A DNA stretch of 50,010 nucleotides. It comes from Geitlerinema sp. BBD 1991-9. GTDB taxonomy: Bacteria > Cyanobacteriota > Cyanobacteriia > Cyanobacteriales > Geitlerinemataceae. Below the pieces are notes generated by a model. The model saw only the letters and a program-made list of their open reading frames with translations, had not been told where the DNA came from and made no database searches. Where the stretch lies: the NCBI GenBank assembly GCA_001657325.1, contig LWRO01000045.1, forward strand, positions 1-50,010, given 5' to 3'. This document shows, piece after piece, positions 8,155 through 17,004 of this stretch. Both the position numbers and the translations under genes were made by a program. Position 1 is the first letter of the stretch. Each line of letters starts with the position of its first letter.

Positions 8155-10638
8155 TTAACCCAGGATAATATCATCGAGCAGTAACTTGTTCGCCACCGAG
8201 CCGATCGAGGCCGATCGAGCCACACCGGAAAACGATAGCACCGCCGTTTCAAAATTATTGTAAGCCTGAGGAAACGGACTGGGATCGGTTCGATCGAGGG
8301 CAAACGTTGCTAACACGTTTCCCGTTCCATCTAACCCATCGTAAACCGTGACCGTATGGTCGAAAAACGGCGAAGCGTAAGACAAGGCCAGTTGTCCGTT
8401 AAACCCCTCTGGCGCGTTGAGAACGATCGAATCCCCCGAACCGTAGGTTAATGCCGTCACGCCACTGGGGGCATTTTCAAAATTACCGCCAAATCCGTCC
8501 GTCATTCCCGATTTTTTTAACCCACAAGCACTCAGAATACCCAGTGCGTTGTCCGAGAAAAAGATACCGCGATCGCCGTAAAAATCCCCCACCGACGTTA
8601 AATTATCGATGCCTTCAAACGTCAATAGATTCGGGAGGTCGCTTCGATCGATCGTCAGCGTGGCCTCGTCTCGATCGCCCAACATCGCACCGTTCGTGGG
8701 GTTTGTCAATTCCAAAAAGACCGTTTCCGGCGGTTCCACTAACAGATCGTCGACGATCGGCACTTCGACAATTTGCTCCGTTTCTCCATCGGCGAACGTC
8801 ACCTCAATGGGCGTTGGGTCGAAATCCCCCGGTGCCATAGCCGTTCCGTCCCGAATCAGCAACGTCACGCTTACCTCCCCCGAACTGCCGTTTTCCCGCA
8901 AAACCGAAATTTGGGCGAAGGCCGTTCCATCTTCCGCCACGAAAAAATTCGGACTTCCAAATACGAGCGTTCCCGGCGAGTCGGGTGGGTCGGGTGGGTC
9001 GGGTGGGTCGGGCGGTTCGGGTTCCGTATCGTTATCGAAAATGGCGAGAATGGCTGTCGCTTGCGAACCGAGGAGTGTTCCCTCACTGGGATTGGTCAAC
9101 GCGAGGTTGACCGTCTCCGCCGCTTCCACCGATACGTCTTCTGCGATCGGCACGTCAACCGTTATTTCTGTCTCACCTGGGGCAAAACTTACCTCGATCG
9201 GCGTGTTGTCGTAATCCTCGGGAAACGTCGCCGTTCCGTCACTGAGAACGATCGTCACCGTCGAATTTCCGTCCGTATTGCCCGATCGAACGACCGTCAC
9301 GGCCATCACCGGCGTTCCGTCTTCCTGTACCTCGAAGATCGACTGCGAAAACGCCACTAGGGTATCGTCATCGGTGACGACGATTTGCGCCTGACTGTCG
9401 CTACCGACCGTAACGTTTTCGCTGGGATCGATCAGCTCCAGATTAATGGTTTCCGGTCCTTCCGGCAGGTCGTCGTCAAAAATTGGCACGCGCACCGATT
9501 TCTCAGTTTCTCCAGCCTCGAAATCCACGCGAATCTGTTGTGTCGGGAAGTCGTCGGGGAACATTCCCGTTCCGTCTGTCAACTCCAACGTAACGCTGGC
9601 GGGAACGTCTGTGACTCCAGCCCGAACCAGGATTACATCTACCCCTTCGTCCTCCTCCTGGGTTAGAAAAATCGTTTCCTGAAACTCGATGACGATATCG
9701 TTGTCGGAGATTTCCAACACGGCGGTCTGTCGATCTCCCAACGATGCGCCTCCGAGTGGATCGCTCAGAGTTAGATTTAAAAACTCTGTGTCTTCGATAA
9801 TACTGTCGTCAACGATGGGAATCTCGACCGTTTGCGACGTTTCGCCGGGATTGAAAAACACGGCGATCGGCGCGGCATCGAAATCGGACAACTCAGCCGA
9901 ACCGGCTGAAAGTACGACGGTAATGCCGATCGTATTACCACTCGAAATATTGCGCGTCAGCGTCACGGCCTGAACGGCGGTTCCGTCTTCCGTGACTCGA
10001 AACACCGAATCGGCAAATTCTACGACGTCTAGCCTGACGAAATCATCCTCATCAAGGATAGGGGGCGTGCTATTGTCGCCGTTTTCGGTTTCGTCACTCT
10101 CGTTGCTTTGGTTTTCGCCTTCGTCAGCTAACAGCCTCACTAGGACTTCTCCCGTTTCCCGCACGCGAACGGTGGTGGCAAAATTGGTATCGCTCGGTGG
10201 AAGAATTTCGAGATCGTCGAACGTCAGATCGCCGATGAGTCCCAAGCGGTCTTCGTCGGCGTCGAAATCCAAAATTACGTCAAAGTTTTCAAAACGCGGG
10301 TCGTCTTGAGACGTTCCGGCAACGGTATCGCTGAGAAACGGTTGTAGGAGAAAGATATCGTTGTCATCTCCACCTTGTAGGAGATCGCGCCCGGAGTCGC
10401 CCCCGAGAACGTCGTCGTCGTCTCCGCCGTTGAGAGTATCGTCTCCGATACCGCCGCGCAAAATATCGTCGTCGTTTCCACCGTCGAGGGAGTCGTCGTC
10501 TTGGTCGCCCCGTAGAATATCGTTGCCATCCAGGCCGATGAGGGTATCGTCACCGTCGAGGCCGGAGATAAAATCGTTCTCTGAGGTGCCGAGTAGGACG
10601 TTACCCCCACCGTTGATGGTGTCTTGAATTGTCGCCAT
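8155..10638 (-). CDS. Calx-beta repeat protein with N-terminal RTX repeats
   Basis: An 827-residue modular protein. RTX nonapeptides (GLDGDDTLIG, GGIGDDTLNG and similar) fill about residues 15-105, followed by a DFDADEDRLGL-type cap. Four Calx-beta domains follow at about 205-650, each closing with a DDxxxE(G/A/P)xExxxLxLxxP pattern and a DND/DDD ending. A PDPP linker repeat precedes the fourth. The last 150 residues form a separate beta-rich domain (LLTFEGIDNLTSVGDFYGDRGI...), a type often seen in exported cyanobacterial proteins. No signal peptide or membrane anchor is visible. The ATG at 10638 has AGGAG eight bases upstream. The product is likely extracellular and calcium-binding. RTX at the N-terminus is unusual because type I export signals are normally C-terminal. 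Confidence 0.88.
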   Translation of the reverse strand: MATIQDTINGGGNVLLGTSENDFISGLDGDDTLIGLDGNDILRGDQDDDSLDGGNDDDILRGGIGDDTLNGGDDDDVLGGDSGRDLLQGGDDNDIFLLQPFLSDTVAGTSQDDPRFENFDVILDFDADEDRLGLIGDLTFDDLEILPPSDTNFATTVRVRETGEVLVRLLADEGENQSNESDETENGDNSTPPILDEDDFVRLDVVEFADSVFRVTEDGTAVQAVTLTRNISSGNTIGITVVLSAGSAELSDFDAAPIAVFFNPGETSQTVEIPIVDDSIIEDTEFLNLTLSDPLGGASLGDRQTAVLEISDNDIVIEFQETIFLTQEEDEGVDVILVRAGVTDVPASVTLELTDGTGMFPDDFPTQQIRVDFEAGETEKSVRVPIFDDDLPEGPETINLELIDPSENVTVGSDSQAQIVVTDDDTLVAFSQSIFEVQEDGTPVMAVTVVRSGNTDGNSTVTIVLSDGTATFPEDYDNTPIEVSFAPGETEITVDVPIAEDVSVEAAETVNLALTNPSEGTLLGSQATAILAIFDNDTEPEPPDPPDPPDPPDSPGTLVFGSPNFFVAEDGTAFAQISVLRENGSSGEVSVTLLIRDGTAMAPGDFDPTPIEVTFADGETEQIVEVPIVDDLLVEPPETVFLELTNPTNGAMLGDRDEATLTIDRSDLPNLLTFEGIDNLTSVGDFYGDRGIFFSDNALGILSACGLKKSGMTDGFGGNFENAPSGVTALTYGSGDSIVLNAPEGFNGQLALSYASPFFDHTVTVYDGLDGTGNVLATFALDRTDPSPFPQAYNNFETAVLSFSGVARSASIGSVANKLLLDDIILG
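8981..9021. repeat. 9-bp tandem repeat with G-quadruplex pattern
   Basis: Four and a half units of TCGGGTGGG (the last diverged to TCGGGCGGT) encode the PPD linker of the Calx-beta gene on the minus strand. On the plus strand the runs GGGTGGGTCGGGTGGG satisfy the short-loop quadruplex rule. Confidence 0.75.
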
Positions 10639-10656
10639 AATTGCTCTCCTGATTCT

Positions 10657-10742
10657 CGGAGGGGAGAGGGTGCAGATGGGGAGATCGGGAGATGGAGAGA
10701 TACCTGACGATCTAAAATCTCCTCACCCCCTCATCTTCTCAT
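10657..10742. terminator. Polypurine/polypyrimidine block after the aminotransferase gene
   Basis: A purine-rich arm (10657-10700, with GGGGAGAGGG and GGGAGATGGAGAG) faces a pyrimidine-rich arm (10718-10742, CTCCTCACCCCCTCATC). The pairing is imperfect. It lies between the stop of the aminotransferase gene (10749) and the Calx-beta gene start, where it could end the former transcript. Confidence 0.45.
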
Positions 10743-10748
10743 CGCTGC

Positions 10749-11918
10749 CTACAGCGATCGAACGAATTGTTCCAACCGATCCATCCCCTTCTCGATCGAA
10801 GTCATATCTGTAGCATAGGACAGGCGGAGACAGGTATCGGTTCCGAAGGCGATACCCGGGACGGCAGCAACGTGGTATTTCTCGAGCAGTCGATCGCAGA
10901 ATTCTAGGGAGTTCAACCCCGTGCTGGAGATATCGACGAAGACGTAAAATGCGCCGTCGGGTTGGGGGGCGCTCATACCGGGGATGCTGTGGATTCGATC
11001 GAGAATGTAGGTGCGACGCTGGGCAAAGGCTTGACGCATCTGTTCGATACATCCCGGCGACTCGGGAGAGGTCAAGGCCTCGAGCGCGCCGTACTGGGCG
11101 AACGTACAGACGTTTGAGGTGCTATGACTTTGCAGCGTACTCGTTGCTTTAATCAACGCCACTGGCGCTGCGAGATAGCCGACGCGCCACCCCGTCATCG
11201 AAAAGGCTTTTGCAAATCCGTTGCTGGTAATGGTTCGATCGAGCATTTCGGGACTGACTGCCCCAATACTTAAATGCTGCGCGCCGTCGTAGAGAATTTT
11301 CTCGTAAATCTCGTCGGAGATCGCCCAAATATCGGCATCGATCGCGACTTCTGCCAGGGCGCGAATTTCGTCGGGTGTATAGACCACGCCTGTTGGATTG
11401 GACGGCGAATTGAGAACGAAGAGTTTTGTTTTGGCTGTAATCGTCGCCTTGAGTTGTTCGGGCGTGATTTTATACTGCGTTTCGGCCGTGGTTGGCACGA
11501 TAATCGGCGTACCTTCTGCCAGCTTGACCATTTCGGGATAGCTCACCCAGTACGGTGCTGGAATAATGACCTCGTCACCCGGCTCGATCAGCGCTAGAAT
11601 CGCATTGAACAGCGATTGTTTTCCACCGTTAGTCACCTGGACGTTTTCAGCGCTGTAGTTGAGTTGGTTATCAGTTTGGAGCTTCTGGGCAATGGCAGAG
11701 CGCAGCTTCATTTCTCCCGCCGCCGGGCCGTAACGGGTTTTGCCCTCGTCTAGCGCCTGCTTGGCCGCTTCGACAATGTGTTTGGGCGTTGCGAAATCCG
11801 GTTCGCCCGCACTGAAGCTACAAACGTCAATACCCTCGGCTTTCATGGCCTTAGCTTTGGCGGAAATCGCCAGAGTCATTGAGGGAGGAACTTGACCGAC
11901 TCGTGCTGAAATTTTCAT
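10749..11918 (-). CDS. aspC: PLP-dependent aspartate-type aminotransferase
   Basis: A class I/II aminotransferase of 389 residues that moves amino groups between aspartate or related acids and 2-oxo acids, using pyridoxal phosphate in the cytoplasm. I start it at the ATG at 11918 ([18 protein letters not shown]), which matches the family; the frame opens 16 codons earlier. Seen: the entry motif [11 protein letters not shown], the [11 protein letters not shown] loop, the SDEIYE motif, the Schiff-base lysine K237 in [16 protein letters not shown], and the C-terminal RLSYATD arginine motif. The subgroup (Ib gamma) includes enzymes that also use prephenate, so substrate range is not settled by sequence. 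The symbol aspC is by family resemblance. Confidence 0.93.
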   Translation of the reverse strand: MKISARVGQVPPSMTLAISAKAKAMKAEGIDVCSFSAGEPDFATPKHIVEAAKQALDEGKTRYGPAAGEMKLRSAIAQKLQTDNQLNYSAENVQVTNGGKQSLFNAILALIEPGDEVIIPAPYWVSYPEMVKLAEGTPIIVPTTAETQYKITPEQLKATITAKTKLFVLNSPSNPTGVVYTPDEIRALAEVAIDADIWAISDEIYEKILYDGAQHLSIGAVSPEMLDRTITSNGFAKAFSMTGWRVGYLAAPVALIKATSTLQSHSTSNVCTFAQYGALEALTSPESPGCIEQMRQAFAQRRTYILDRIHSIPGMSAPQPDGAFYVFVDISSTGLNSLEFCDRLLEKYHVAAVPGIAFGTDTCLRLSYATDMTSIEKGMDRLEQFVRSL

Positions 11919-12020
11919 CGGGATTAAATACGCTGTTCTATACCCTTCTAGAGACGCGATACTCACGTCCAGTGATTAGGGGAATTTTACCGCCAACTTC
12001 TAAAACTGACCTATTTTCAA

Positions 12021-12107
12021 ATGTCATCTCATGGTGACATCTTTTGGGGATAGGGGGGATGATGATGGAGGGGTAGTGTATCGTGCTTACCCCGGATGAT
12101 GGGGTAA
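12021..12107 (+). promoter_or_regulatory. Dyad and hairpin upstream of the cyclase gene
   Basis: ATGTCA (12021-12026) and TGACAT (12035-12040) form a dyad with 8 bases between the arms. TTACCCC (12087-12093) pairs with GGGGTAA (12101-12107), a hairpin ending 25 bases before the cyclase ATG. The first could be an operator (the 8-base spacing does not fit CRP). The second lies in the likely leader and could affect translation. No binding factor can be named. Confidence 0.35.
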
Positions 12108-12132
12108 ACGGATAACGCGAAAGTTGGCGGGT

Positions 12133-15100
12133 ATGCTTTTTCGTCGCTGGGCTGAGTCAATTTCGGGGCGTTTTCCCTTACGGACGGCCATCGTCGTGCC
12201 GTTTGCACTGCAAATTCTCGCGGCGGTGGGGTTGACCGGTTACTTGTCGTTTCGTAACGGCCAGAAAGCTGTCGACGATATCGCGACGCAGCTACGCGAT
12301 GAGATTACAAACCGCATTGAAGAACGGCTCGATCGATACTTACACGTTCCTCACTTGATTAACCAAATCAATGTGGAATCGGTGAAGTTAAGAGAGTTGG
12401 ACTTGCAAGATTTGAAGGCGCTCGATCGACATTTCGTCCAACAAATCCGCTTGTTCGACACGGCAACTTACGTATATTTCGGCAGTCCCAAGGGGGAATT
12501 TAGCGGGGCCGAACGAGTCCCCGACGGCTCGGTCAACATTGGATTGTCGGGACGCGACGGCCCCGACGACGACAATTTTTATACGTACACCGCTGATACG
12601 GCGGGGAATCCGAACGATCTGGTTTCCGCCATACCGGGATACGATTTGCTGACGCGGCCGTGGTATTTGAACGCTGTCGATTCGGGAAAAGCCCGTTGGG
12701 GCGAAATTTACGTTTGGGTAGCGCCCTATGCCAATCTCGCACTACCGGCGGCGCAACCGGTTTACGAGGGCGACACCTTACTTGGTGTGTTTGCCGTGGA
12801 TATTTCGCTGTTGGATATCAGCGAGTTTTTGCAAACCTTGGAGATCGGACGCACGGGGGAGACGTTTATTATCGATCGACACGGACGATTGGTTGCCACA
12901 TCGACCTCGGAACTGCCGTTTGTGCAAGAGAACGATCGACCCGAACGGCTATTTGCGACGGCCAGTCAAAACCAACTCGTTCGCGCCACGGCGGCTTATT
13001 TGCTGACGGAATTCGGGAATTTCGAGTCGATCGACGCGCGGGTGCAGCGATCGTTCAAACTCGAGGGAAAACGTCAGTTACTTCAGGTGATGCCGTTTCG
13101 GGACGAGTGGGGGTTGAATTGGTCGATCGTGGTGGTGGTGCCGGAATCGGACTTTATGGAACGCATTCACGCCAACACGCGCACGACGATCGTGCTGTGC
13201 GTGCTGGCGTTGGGAGTGGCGACAGGAATCGGCATTTTGACGGCGCGATGGGTGGTCTTTCCAATTCAGCAACTCAACAAATCGGCAAAAGCCTTATCTC
13301 GTGGCGATTGGAATTATCAAAACGAGACACAGAACGGTCAGTCTGGATGGCGAAAGAGCTACGATCCGCTGGCGCGAACGGATGAAATTGGCGATTTAGC
13401 GAGATCGTTCGATCGAATGGCGGTACAGTTGCAAGAATCTTTCGCGTCGCTACAGGCGAAAAACGAGCAAATGCAACGCCTCGATCGACTGAAAGACGAG
13501 TTTCTGGCGAACACGTCCCACGAACTGCGAACCCCCCTCAACGGCACGATCGGCATTGTGGAATCGATGCTCGATGGTGTTACCGGGACCCTGACGCCCG
13601 ATCAACGAACGAACTTAACACTCGTCGTTCAAAGTTGTTACCGCTTGACTGCGTTGGTGAACGACATCCTAGATTTTTCAAAGCTCAAACACAAAGAGAT
13701 CGAACTCCAGCAAAAACCCGTGGGAGTACGGGAGATCGCTGAAGCGATTTTGACGTTGTGTCAGCCGTTGGTGGCACGCAAAAACGTGCAATTGGTCAAC
13801 GCGATTTCACCACAGTTTCCCTTGGCTTACGCCGACGAAAACCGCTTGCAACAAATTCTGTATAACTTAGTTGGTAACGCGATTAAGTTCACAGATGAAG
13901 GATTTGTGGGAATTTCGGCGGAGATCGCGCGCGATGTCAATTCTCAACAGCGTCGTCGAGATGCGATCGCGATTACTGTATCTGATACGGGGATTGGCAT
14001 TGCTGAAGACAAGCTCGATCGCGTGTTCGAGTCTTTCGAGCAAGCAGACGGTTCCACAGCACGGGAATACGGCGGTACGGGGTTGGGTTTGGCCGTGACG
14101 AAGCAACTGGTGGAGTTACACGGGGGACAAGTGGTTGTCAACTCGATCGTTGGCAAGGGTACGCAGTTTACGTTTACGCTTCCCCTAGCTGACTCGCAAG
14201 CCTCGATCGCGGATCGATCGACGACGCTTTCTCACTTGCTTCCCGTTCTCGCTCCAGCCTCCTCTAACTCCAATGCTGAAGGTGAGGTTGTTCGATCGCG
14301 CGAGCTCGCTCCTACGCTCAACGGTGGGAACGGCAATCCGGCTTTCCAAATTCTTATCGTGGACGACGAGCCGATTAATTTGCAAGTTCTCGTCAACCAC
14401 CTATCCTTTGAAAACTATCGAATTACCCAAGCCAGTAATGGCATTGAAGCCTTGAAAAAGATCGAAAACGGCTTTAAACCCGATTTGATCCTGCTCGACG
14501 TGATGATGCCCAAAATGACGGGCTACGAAGTAACGGCAAAGCTCCGAGAAAAATATCCCGCTCACGAACTGCCAATTTTGATGCTGACGGCGAAAACTCA
14601 AGTTGAAGATATCGTTCAAGGATTGACGTTTGGAGCAAATGATTATTTAACAAAACCGATTAATAAAAAAGAACTACTCGCTCGACTTCAAACTCATTTA
14701 AAACTTTCTAACTTGAGTATGGCTTATGCAAAATTCGTTCCGCGTGAATTTTTACAGCTTCTTGAAAAAGAAAGTATTTTGGATGTCAAGCTGGGCGACA
14801 CGGTTCAACGAGAAATGTCAGTCTTGTTTTCCGATATTCGCGAATTCACTCGTTTGAGCGAACAAATGACACCAGAAGATAATTTTAAATTTATTAACGG
14901 TTATTTATCGAGAATGGAACCGGCTATTTTAGAGAATCAAGGCTTTATCGATAAATATATTGGAGATGCCATAATGGCATTGTTTCACGGTAGTGCGGAT
15001 GATGCCATCAAAGCTGGAATTTCGATGTTAACTCGACTGAACGAGTACAATAAAACTCGGCAACGTCCCGATCGCCCTCCTGTAAAAATTGGTATTGGCA

Positions 15101-15546
15101 TTAATACAGGAATGCTCATGTTGGGAACGGTTGGCGGACACAAACGTATGGACAGTACTGCTATTAGCGATACAGTCAACCTCGCCTCTCGAGTTGAAGG
15201 ACTCACGAAAGTTTATGGTGTTTCGCTACTCGTGACCGATCGAACGTTTTCTCGATTGCAACACGCTCAAGAGTACGATATTCGATTGATCGATCGAGTG
15301 GCAGTGAAAGGCAAAACTGAAATGATTTCTGTGTTTGAAGTATTTGCTGCAGATCTTCCGAGTATTCGAGATGGAAAAGCTCGAACGCGGACACAGTTCG
15401 AGCAAGCATTGGTGATGTTTCAACTCGGAGAATACGACAAAGCAGCGCGACAGTTTGCTGAGTGTTTACAACAAAATCCGAACGATACGGTTGCTCAAAT
15501 TTACCTGCAGCGCTGTCGAGATCGAGAGCGCCGGAGTTTAACTTAA
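12133..15546 (+). CDS. Membrane Cache-histidine kinase-receiver-adenylate cyclase hybrid
   Basis: A 1137-residue signalling protein, starting at the ATG at 12133 (an in-frame TTG lies three codons earlier). Order: membrane helix about 19-40; extracytoplasmic double-Cache sensor about 55-345; second membrane helix about 352-375; HAMP to about 445; HisKA with phospho-acceptor H463 in NTSHELRTPLNG; HATPase with NAIKFT and DTGIGI motifs to about 690; receiver with D789 in LLDVMMP; class III cyclase about 895-1070; a short C-terminal tail with a TPR-like helix pair. In the cyclase, metal-binding D901 (LFSDIREF) and D945 (YIGDAIM), purine-selecting K941 and D1013, and transition-state N1016 and R1020 are all present, so it should make cAMP. 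It resembles CyaC-type cyclases but with its own membrane sensor. The ligand is unknown. Confidence 0.93.
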   Translation: MLFRRWAESISGRFPLRTAIVVPFALQILAAVGLTGYLSFRNGQKAVDDIATQLRDEITNRIEERLDRYLHVPHLINQINVESVKLRELDLQDLKALDRHFVQQIRLFDTATYVYFGSPKGEFSGAERVPDGSVNIGLSGRDGPDDDNFYTYTADTAGNPNDLVSAIPGYDLLTRPWYLNAVDSGKARWGEIYVWVAPYANLALPAAQPVYEGDTLLGVFAVDISLLDISEFLQTLEIGRTGETFIIDRHGRLVATSTSELPFVQENDRPERLFATASQNQLVRATAAYLLTEFGNFESIDARVQRSFKLEGKRQLLQVMPFRDEWGLNWSIVVVVPESDFMERIHANTRTTIVLCVLALGVATGIGILTARWVVFPIQQLNKSAKALSRGDWNYQNETQNGQSGWRKSYDPLARTDEIGDLARSFDRMAVQLQESFASLQAKNEQMQRLDRLKDEFLANTSHELRTPLNGTIGIVESMLDGVTGTLTPDQRTNLTLVVQSCYRLTALVNDILDFSKLKHKEIELQQKPVGVREIAEAILTLCQPLVARKNVQLVNAISPQFPLAYADENRLQQILYNLVGNAIKFTDEGFVGISAEIARDVNSQQRRRDAIAITVSDTGIGIAEDKLDRVFESFEQADGSTAREYGGTGLGLAVTKQLVELHGGQVVVNSIVGKGTQFTFTLPLADSQASIADRSTTLSHLLPVLAPASSNSNAEGEVVRSRELAPTLNGGNGNPAFQILIVDDEPINLQVLVNHLSFENYRITQASNGIEALKKIENGFKPDLILLDVMMPKMTGYEVTAKLREKYPAHELPILMLTAKTQVEDIVQGLTFGANDYLTKPINKKELLARLQTHLKLSNLSMAYAKFVPREFLQLLEKESILDVKLGDTVQREMSVLFSDIREFTRLSEQMTPEDNFKFINGYLSRMEPAILENQGFIDKYIGDAIMALFHGSADDAIKAGISMLTRLNEYNKTRQRPDRPPVKIGIGINTGMLMLGTVGGHKRMDSTAISDTVNLASRVEGLTKVYGVSLLVTDRTFSRLQHAQEYDIRLIDRVAVKGKTEMISVFEVFAADLPSIRDGKARTRTQFEQALVMFQLGEYDKAARQFAECLQQNPNDTVAQIYLQRCRDRERRSLT

Positions 15547-15690
15547 ATCCATTTCGAGATTCAGTTTAATGGGTGGGTGATTTTCTGGAGTTTTGGCTAA
15601 GTGGGAAAGAAAGGCGACAGAGTCTAAACTTAAGTTGCTAGATCTCATACCATTTCTCGATAATCCTGCTAGAGATCTTCGGCTGAACTT

Positions 15691-15709
15691 GGGCGAACAC
15701 CGTTCGCCC
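15691..15709. repeat. GGGCGAAC palindromic repeat
   Basis: GGGCGAAC (15691-15698) and GTTCGCCC (15702-15709) flank ACC, followed by CTACAGA. This short palindrome with a CCCTACA tail is a common cyanobacterial intergenic repeat and could act as a terminator for the cyclase gene. Confidence 0.6.
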
Positions 15710-15821
15710 CTACAGACATCTATGGCATGAATTTTTATTAGAAGATCGGAAATCTTTAAATACACCCACTTCTGTACTTACAAACTATGAGAAATTACCA
15801 AGGTTCCGTTAGAGAGCTGAT

Positions 15822-16005
15822 GAGTAAGTCGTCCCAGAATAAAAAAGAGATTGACTGGCCCGATTGTTGAAATGCTTGCAAATTGACACACTCAAGCTCA
15901 TGTCCGCAAACTGTATACAAGTGCCAATTCAAAAATGAAATGCAACGGTTGCCCCCCCAAAAGGTTCGATCGTTTACCCCATTTTTTCTCTAGGACGACT
16001 TACTC
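15822..16005. mobile_element. MITE-like element with 13-bp terminal inverted repeats
   Basis: GAGTAAGTCGTCC at 15822-15834 is matched exactly in reverse complement at 15993-16005, and the match continues imperfectly inward (CAGAATAAAAAA against TAGAGAAAAAAT). The 184-base unit has no coding capacity, as expected for a non-autonomous miniature element. No clear target duplication is visible. The right end overlaps the last codon and stop of the VOC gene. Confidence 0.6.
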
Positions 16006-16395
16006 TCCAAATTCGGGCAAAAAGACGGCTTCGATCTTGTTTCCATCAGGATCGCGAACGAAGGCAGCGTAATACTCGGGCGCATAAGGCCGAAATCCCG
16101 GTTCGCCGTCGGAGATTCCACCGTGTTCTAAGGCTGCTTTGTAAAACGCATCGACCGCTTCGCGACTCGGGGCAGTGAGGGCGATATGAACGCCGTTTCC
16201 CGAACTGGCGGGTTGTCCGTCTAAGGGAAGTCCGATCCAAAATTCAGGGAAGACTTTTCCCCAGGACGTTGCTACGTCCATTTCTTCGATGCGGCGACAA
16301 CCCAGAGGGGACAGAACGGCATCGTAAAACTGGCGAGATCGATCGAGATCGCGAACGCCGATCGAGATATGGTTGAGAATGCTCGGGTTTTCCAT
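16000..16395 (-). CDS. VOC (glyoxalase-like) family protein
   Basis: A 131-residue single-domain member of the vicinal oxygen chelate superfamily. It has two beta-alpha-beta-beta-beta modules: SILNHISIGVRDLDRSRQFY (about 5-24, with the first metal-ligand-type His) and GVHIALTAPSREAVDAFYKAA, ending in YYAAFVRDPDGNKIEAVFL with the typical DPDGN turn and a Glu in the metal-ligand position. Metal-dependent chemistry on a small molecule is likely, but the substrate cannot be read from sequence. The ATG at 16395 is clear. The final Glu codon and stop lie inside the terminal repeat of the adjacent MITE-like element, so the native C-terminus may have been altered. Confidence 0.85.
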   Translation of the reverse strand: MENPSILNHISIGVRDLDRSRQFYDAVLSPLGCRRIEEMDVATSWGKVFPEFWIGLPLDGQPASSGNGVHIALTAPSREAVDAFYKAALEHGGISDGEPGFRPYAPEYYAAFVRDPDGNKIEAVFLPEFGE

Positions 16396-16969
16396 ACAAC
16401 AGTTTCTAGCTCGATACGGTTATGGACGAACGACAGAATGTCGTGCCATGACTCAATTTCTGTGGACTTCACGCTTCGATCGAGGGCTACCTTACATCAA
16501 TCATATTAAATCAGCAAAAGCACGTATGGATCGTTGCTAAAGCAATAGGAGAAACTGCTAACAAAAACAATATTTACGAGATTTTTTGTATTGGCGGGGT
16601 TTGCTGAAACGCTTATCCTGCAAATTTTAGACTTTTGCTTGAGGCAATTTCCAAGGTTCAAGTTCTTCAAGAAGTTCAGGCTCAGTTTCTAACCGGATCT
16701 CATCCTGATTCGATCGAAGCGGCTTCGACTGGGACTCGCTTCGTTCCGCTTAACCCGAACTGATGTGACGAGACCGATTCCCACCAATTCTTGAAAGTAA
16801 TTTTTATTAGCAGTGGCCCGATTCAGAGTGGAGACGAGGGGTTTTCAAGCTGAAACGCGCTAGTCAACGGAAGCTCAGGGTTTTGAGAGACTGGACTTTT
16901 AGGCTCGGAGTCGTACTCGTTCGATCGAGTGTTAATTCACTTCAGTTCTTAAAAAGATCTCTAGCAATG
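16396..16969. other. Gene-poor stretch with a possible relic reading frame
   Basis: No full gene is visible. On the minus strand a short frame ending at 16627 reads ...RLETEPELLEELEPWKLPQAKV-stop and is open for about 40 codons back to near 16748. An overlapping shifted frame continues upstream (FQELVGIGLVTSVRVKRNEASPS). This has the look of the C-terminal end of a decayed gene with a frameshift, but I cannot name the family. GC-rich foldback words (CGAAGCGGCTTCG near 16715) lie inside it. Confidence 0.3.
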
Positions 16970-16998
16970 TTGACATTATTTTTCAATAAGCGTATACT
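16970..16998 (+). promoter_or_regulatory. Near-consensus sigma-70 promoter
   Basis: TTGACA (16970-16975), a 17-base spacer, then TATACT (16993-16998): a full consensus -35 and a 5/6 consensus -10. It points right, into a stretch with no protein gene before the convergent ftsY end. The predicted start is near 17005. The sequence around the -10 (ATACTCAA) matches the promoter at 4972-5000. Confidence 0.7.
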
Positions 16999-17004
16999 CA
17001 ACTT

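Noticed and set aside
8609-9214. Plus-strand frame of 201 codons rich in Ser/Gly
   Set aside because: Antisense shadow of the Calx-beta gene, whose domains are clear on the other strand.
12021-12040. ATGTCA-N8-TGACAT as a CRP site for the cyclase gene
   Set aside because: The spacing is 8 instead of 6 and the half-site is TGTCA, not TGTGA; listed only as an unassigned dyad.
12660-13385. Plus-strand frame of 241 codons inside the cyclase gene
   Set aside because: Out-of-frame shadow with Arg-rich composition and no domain; the real frame encodes the Cache and HAMP regions.
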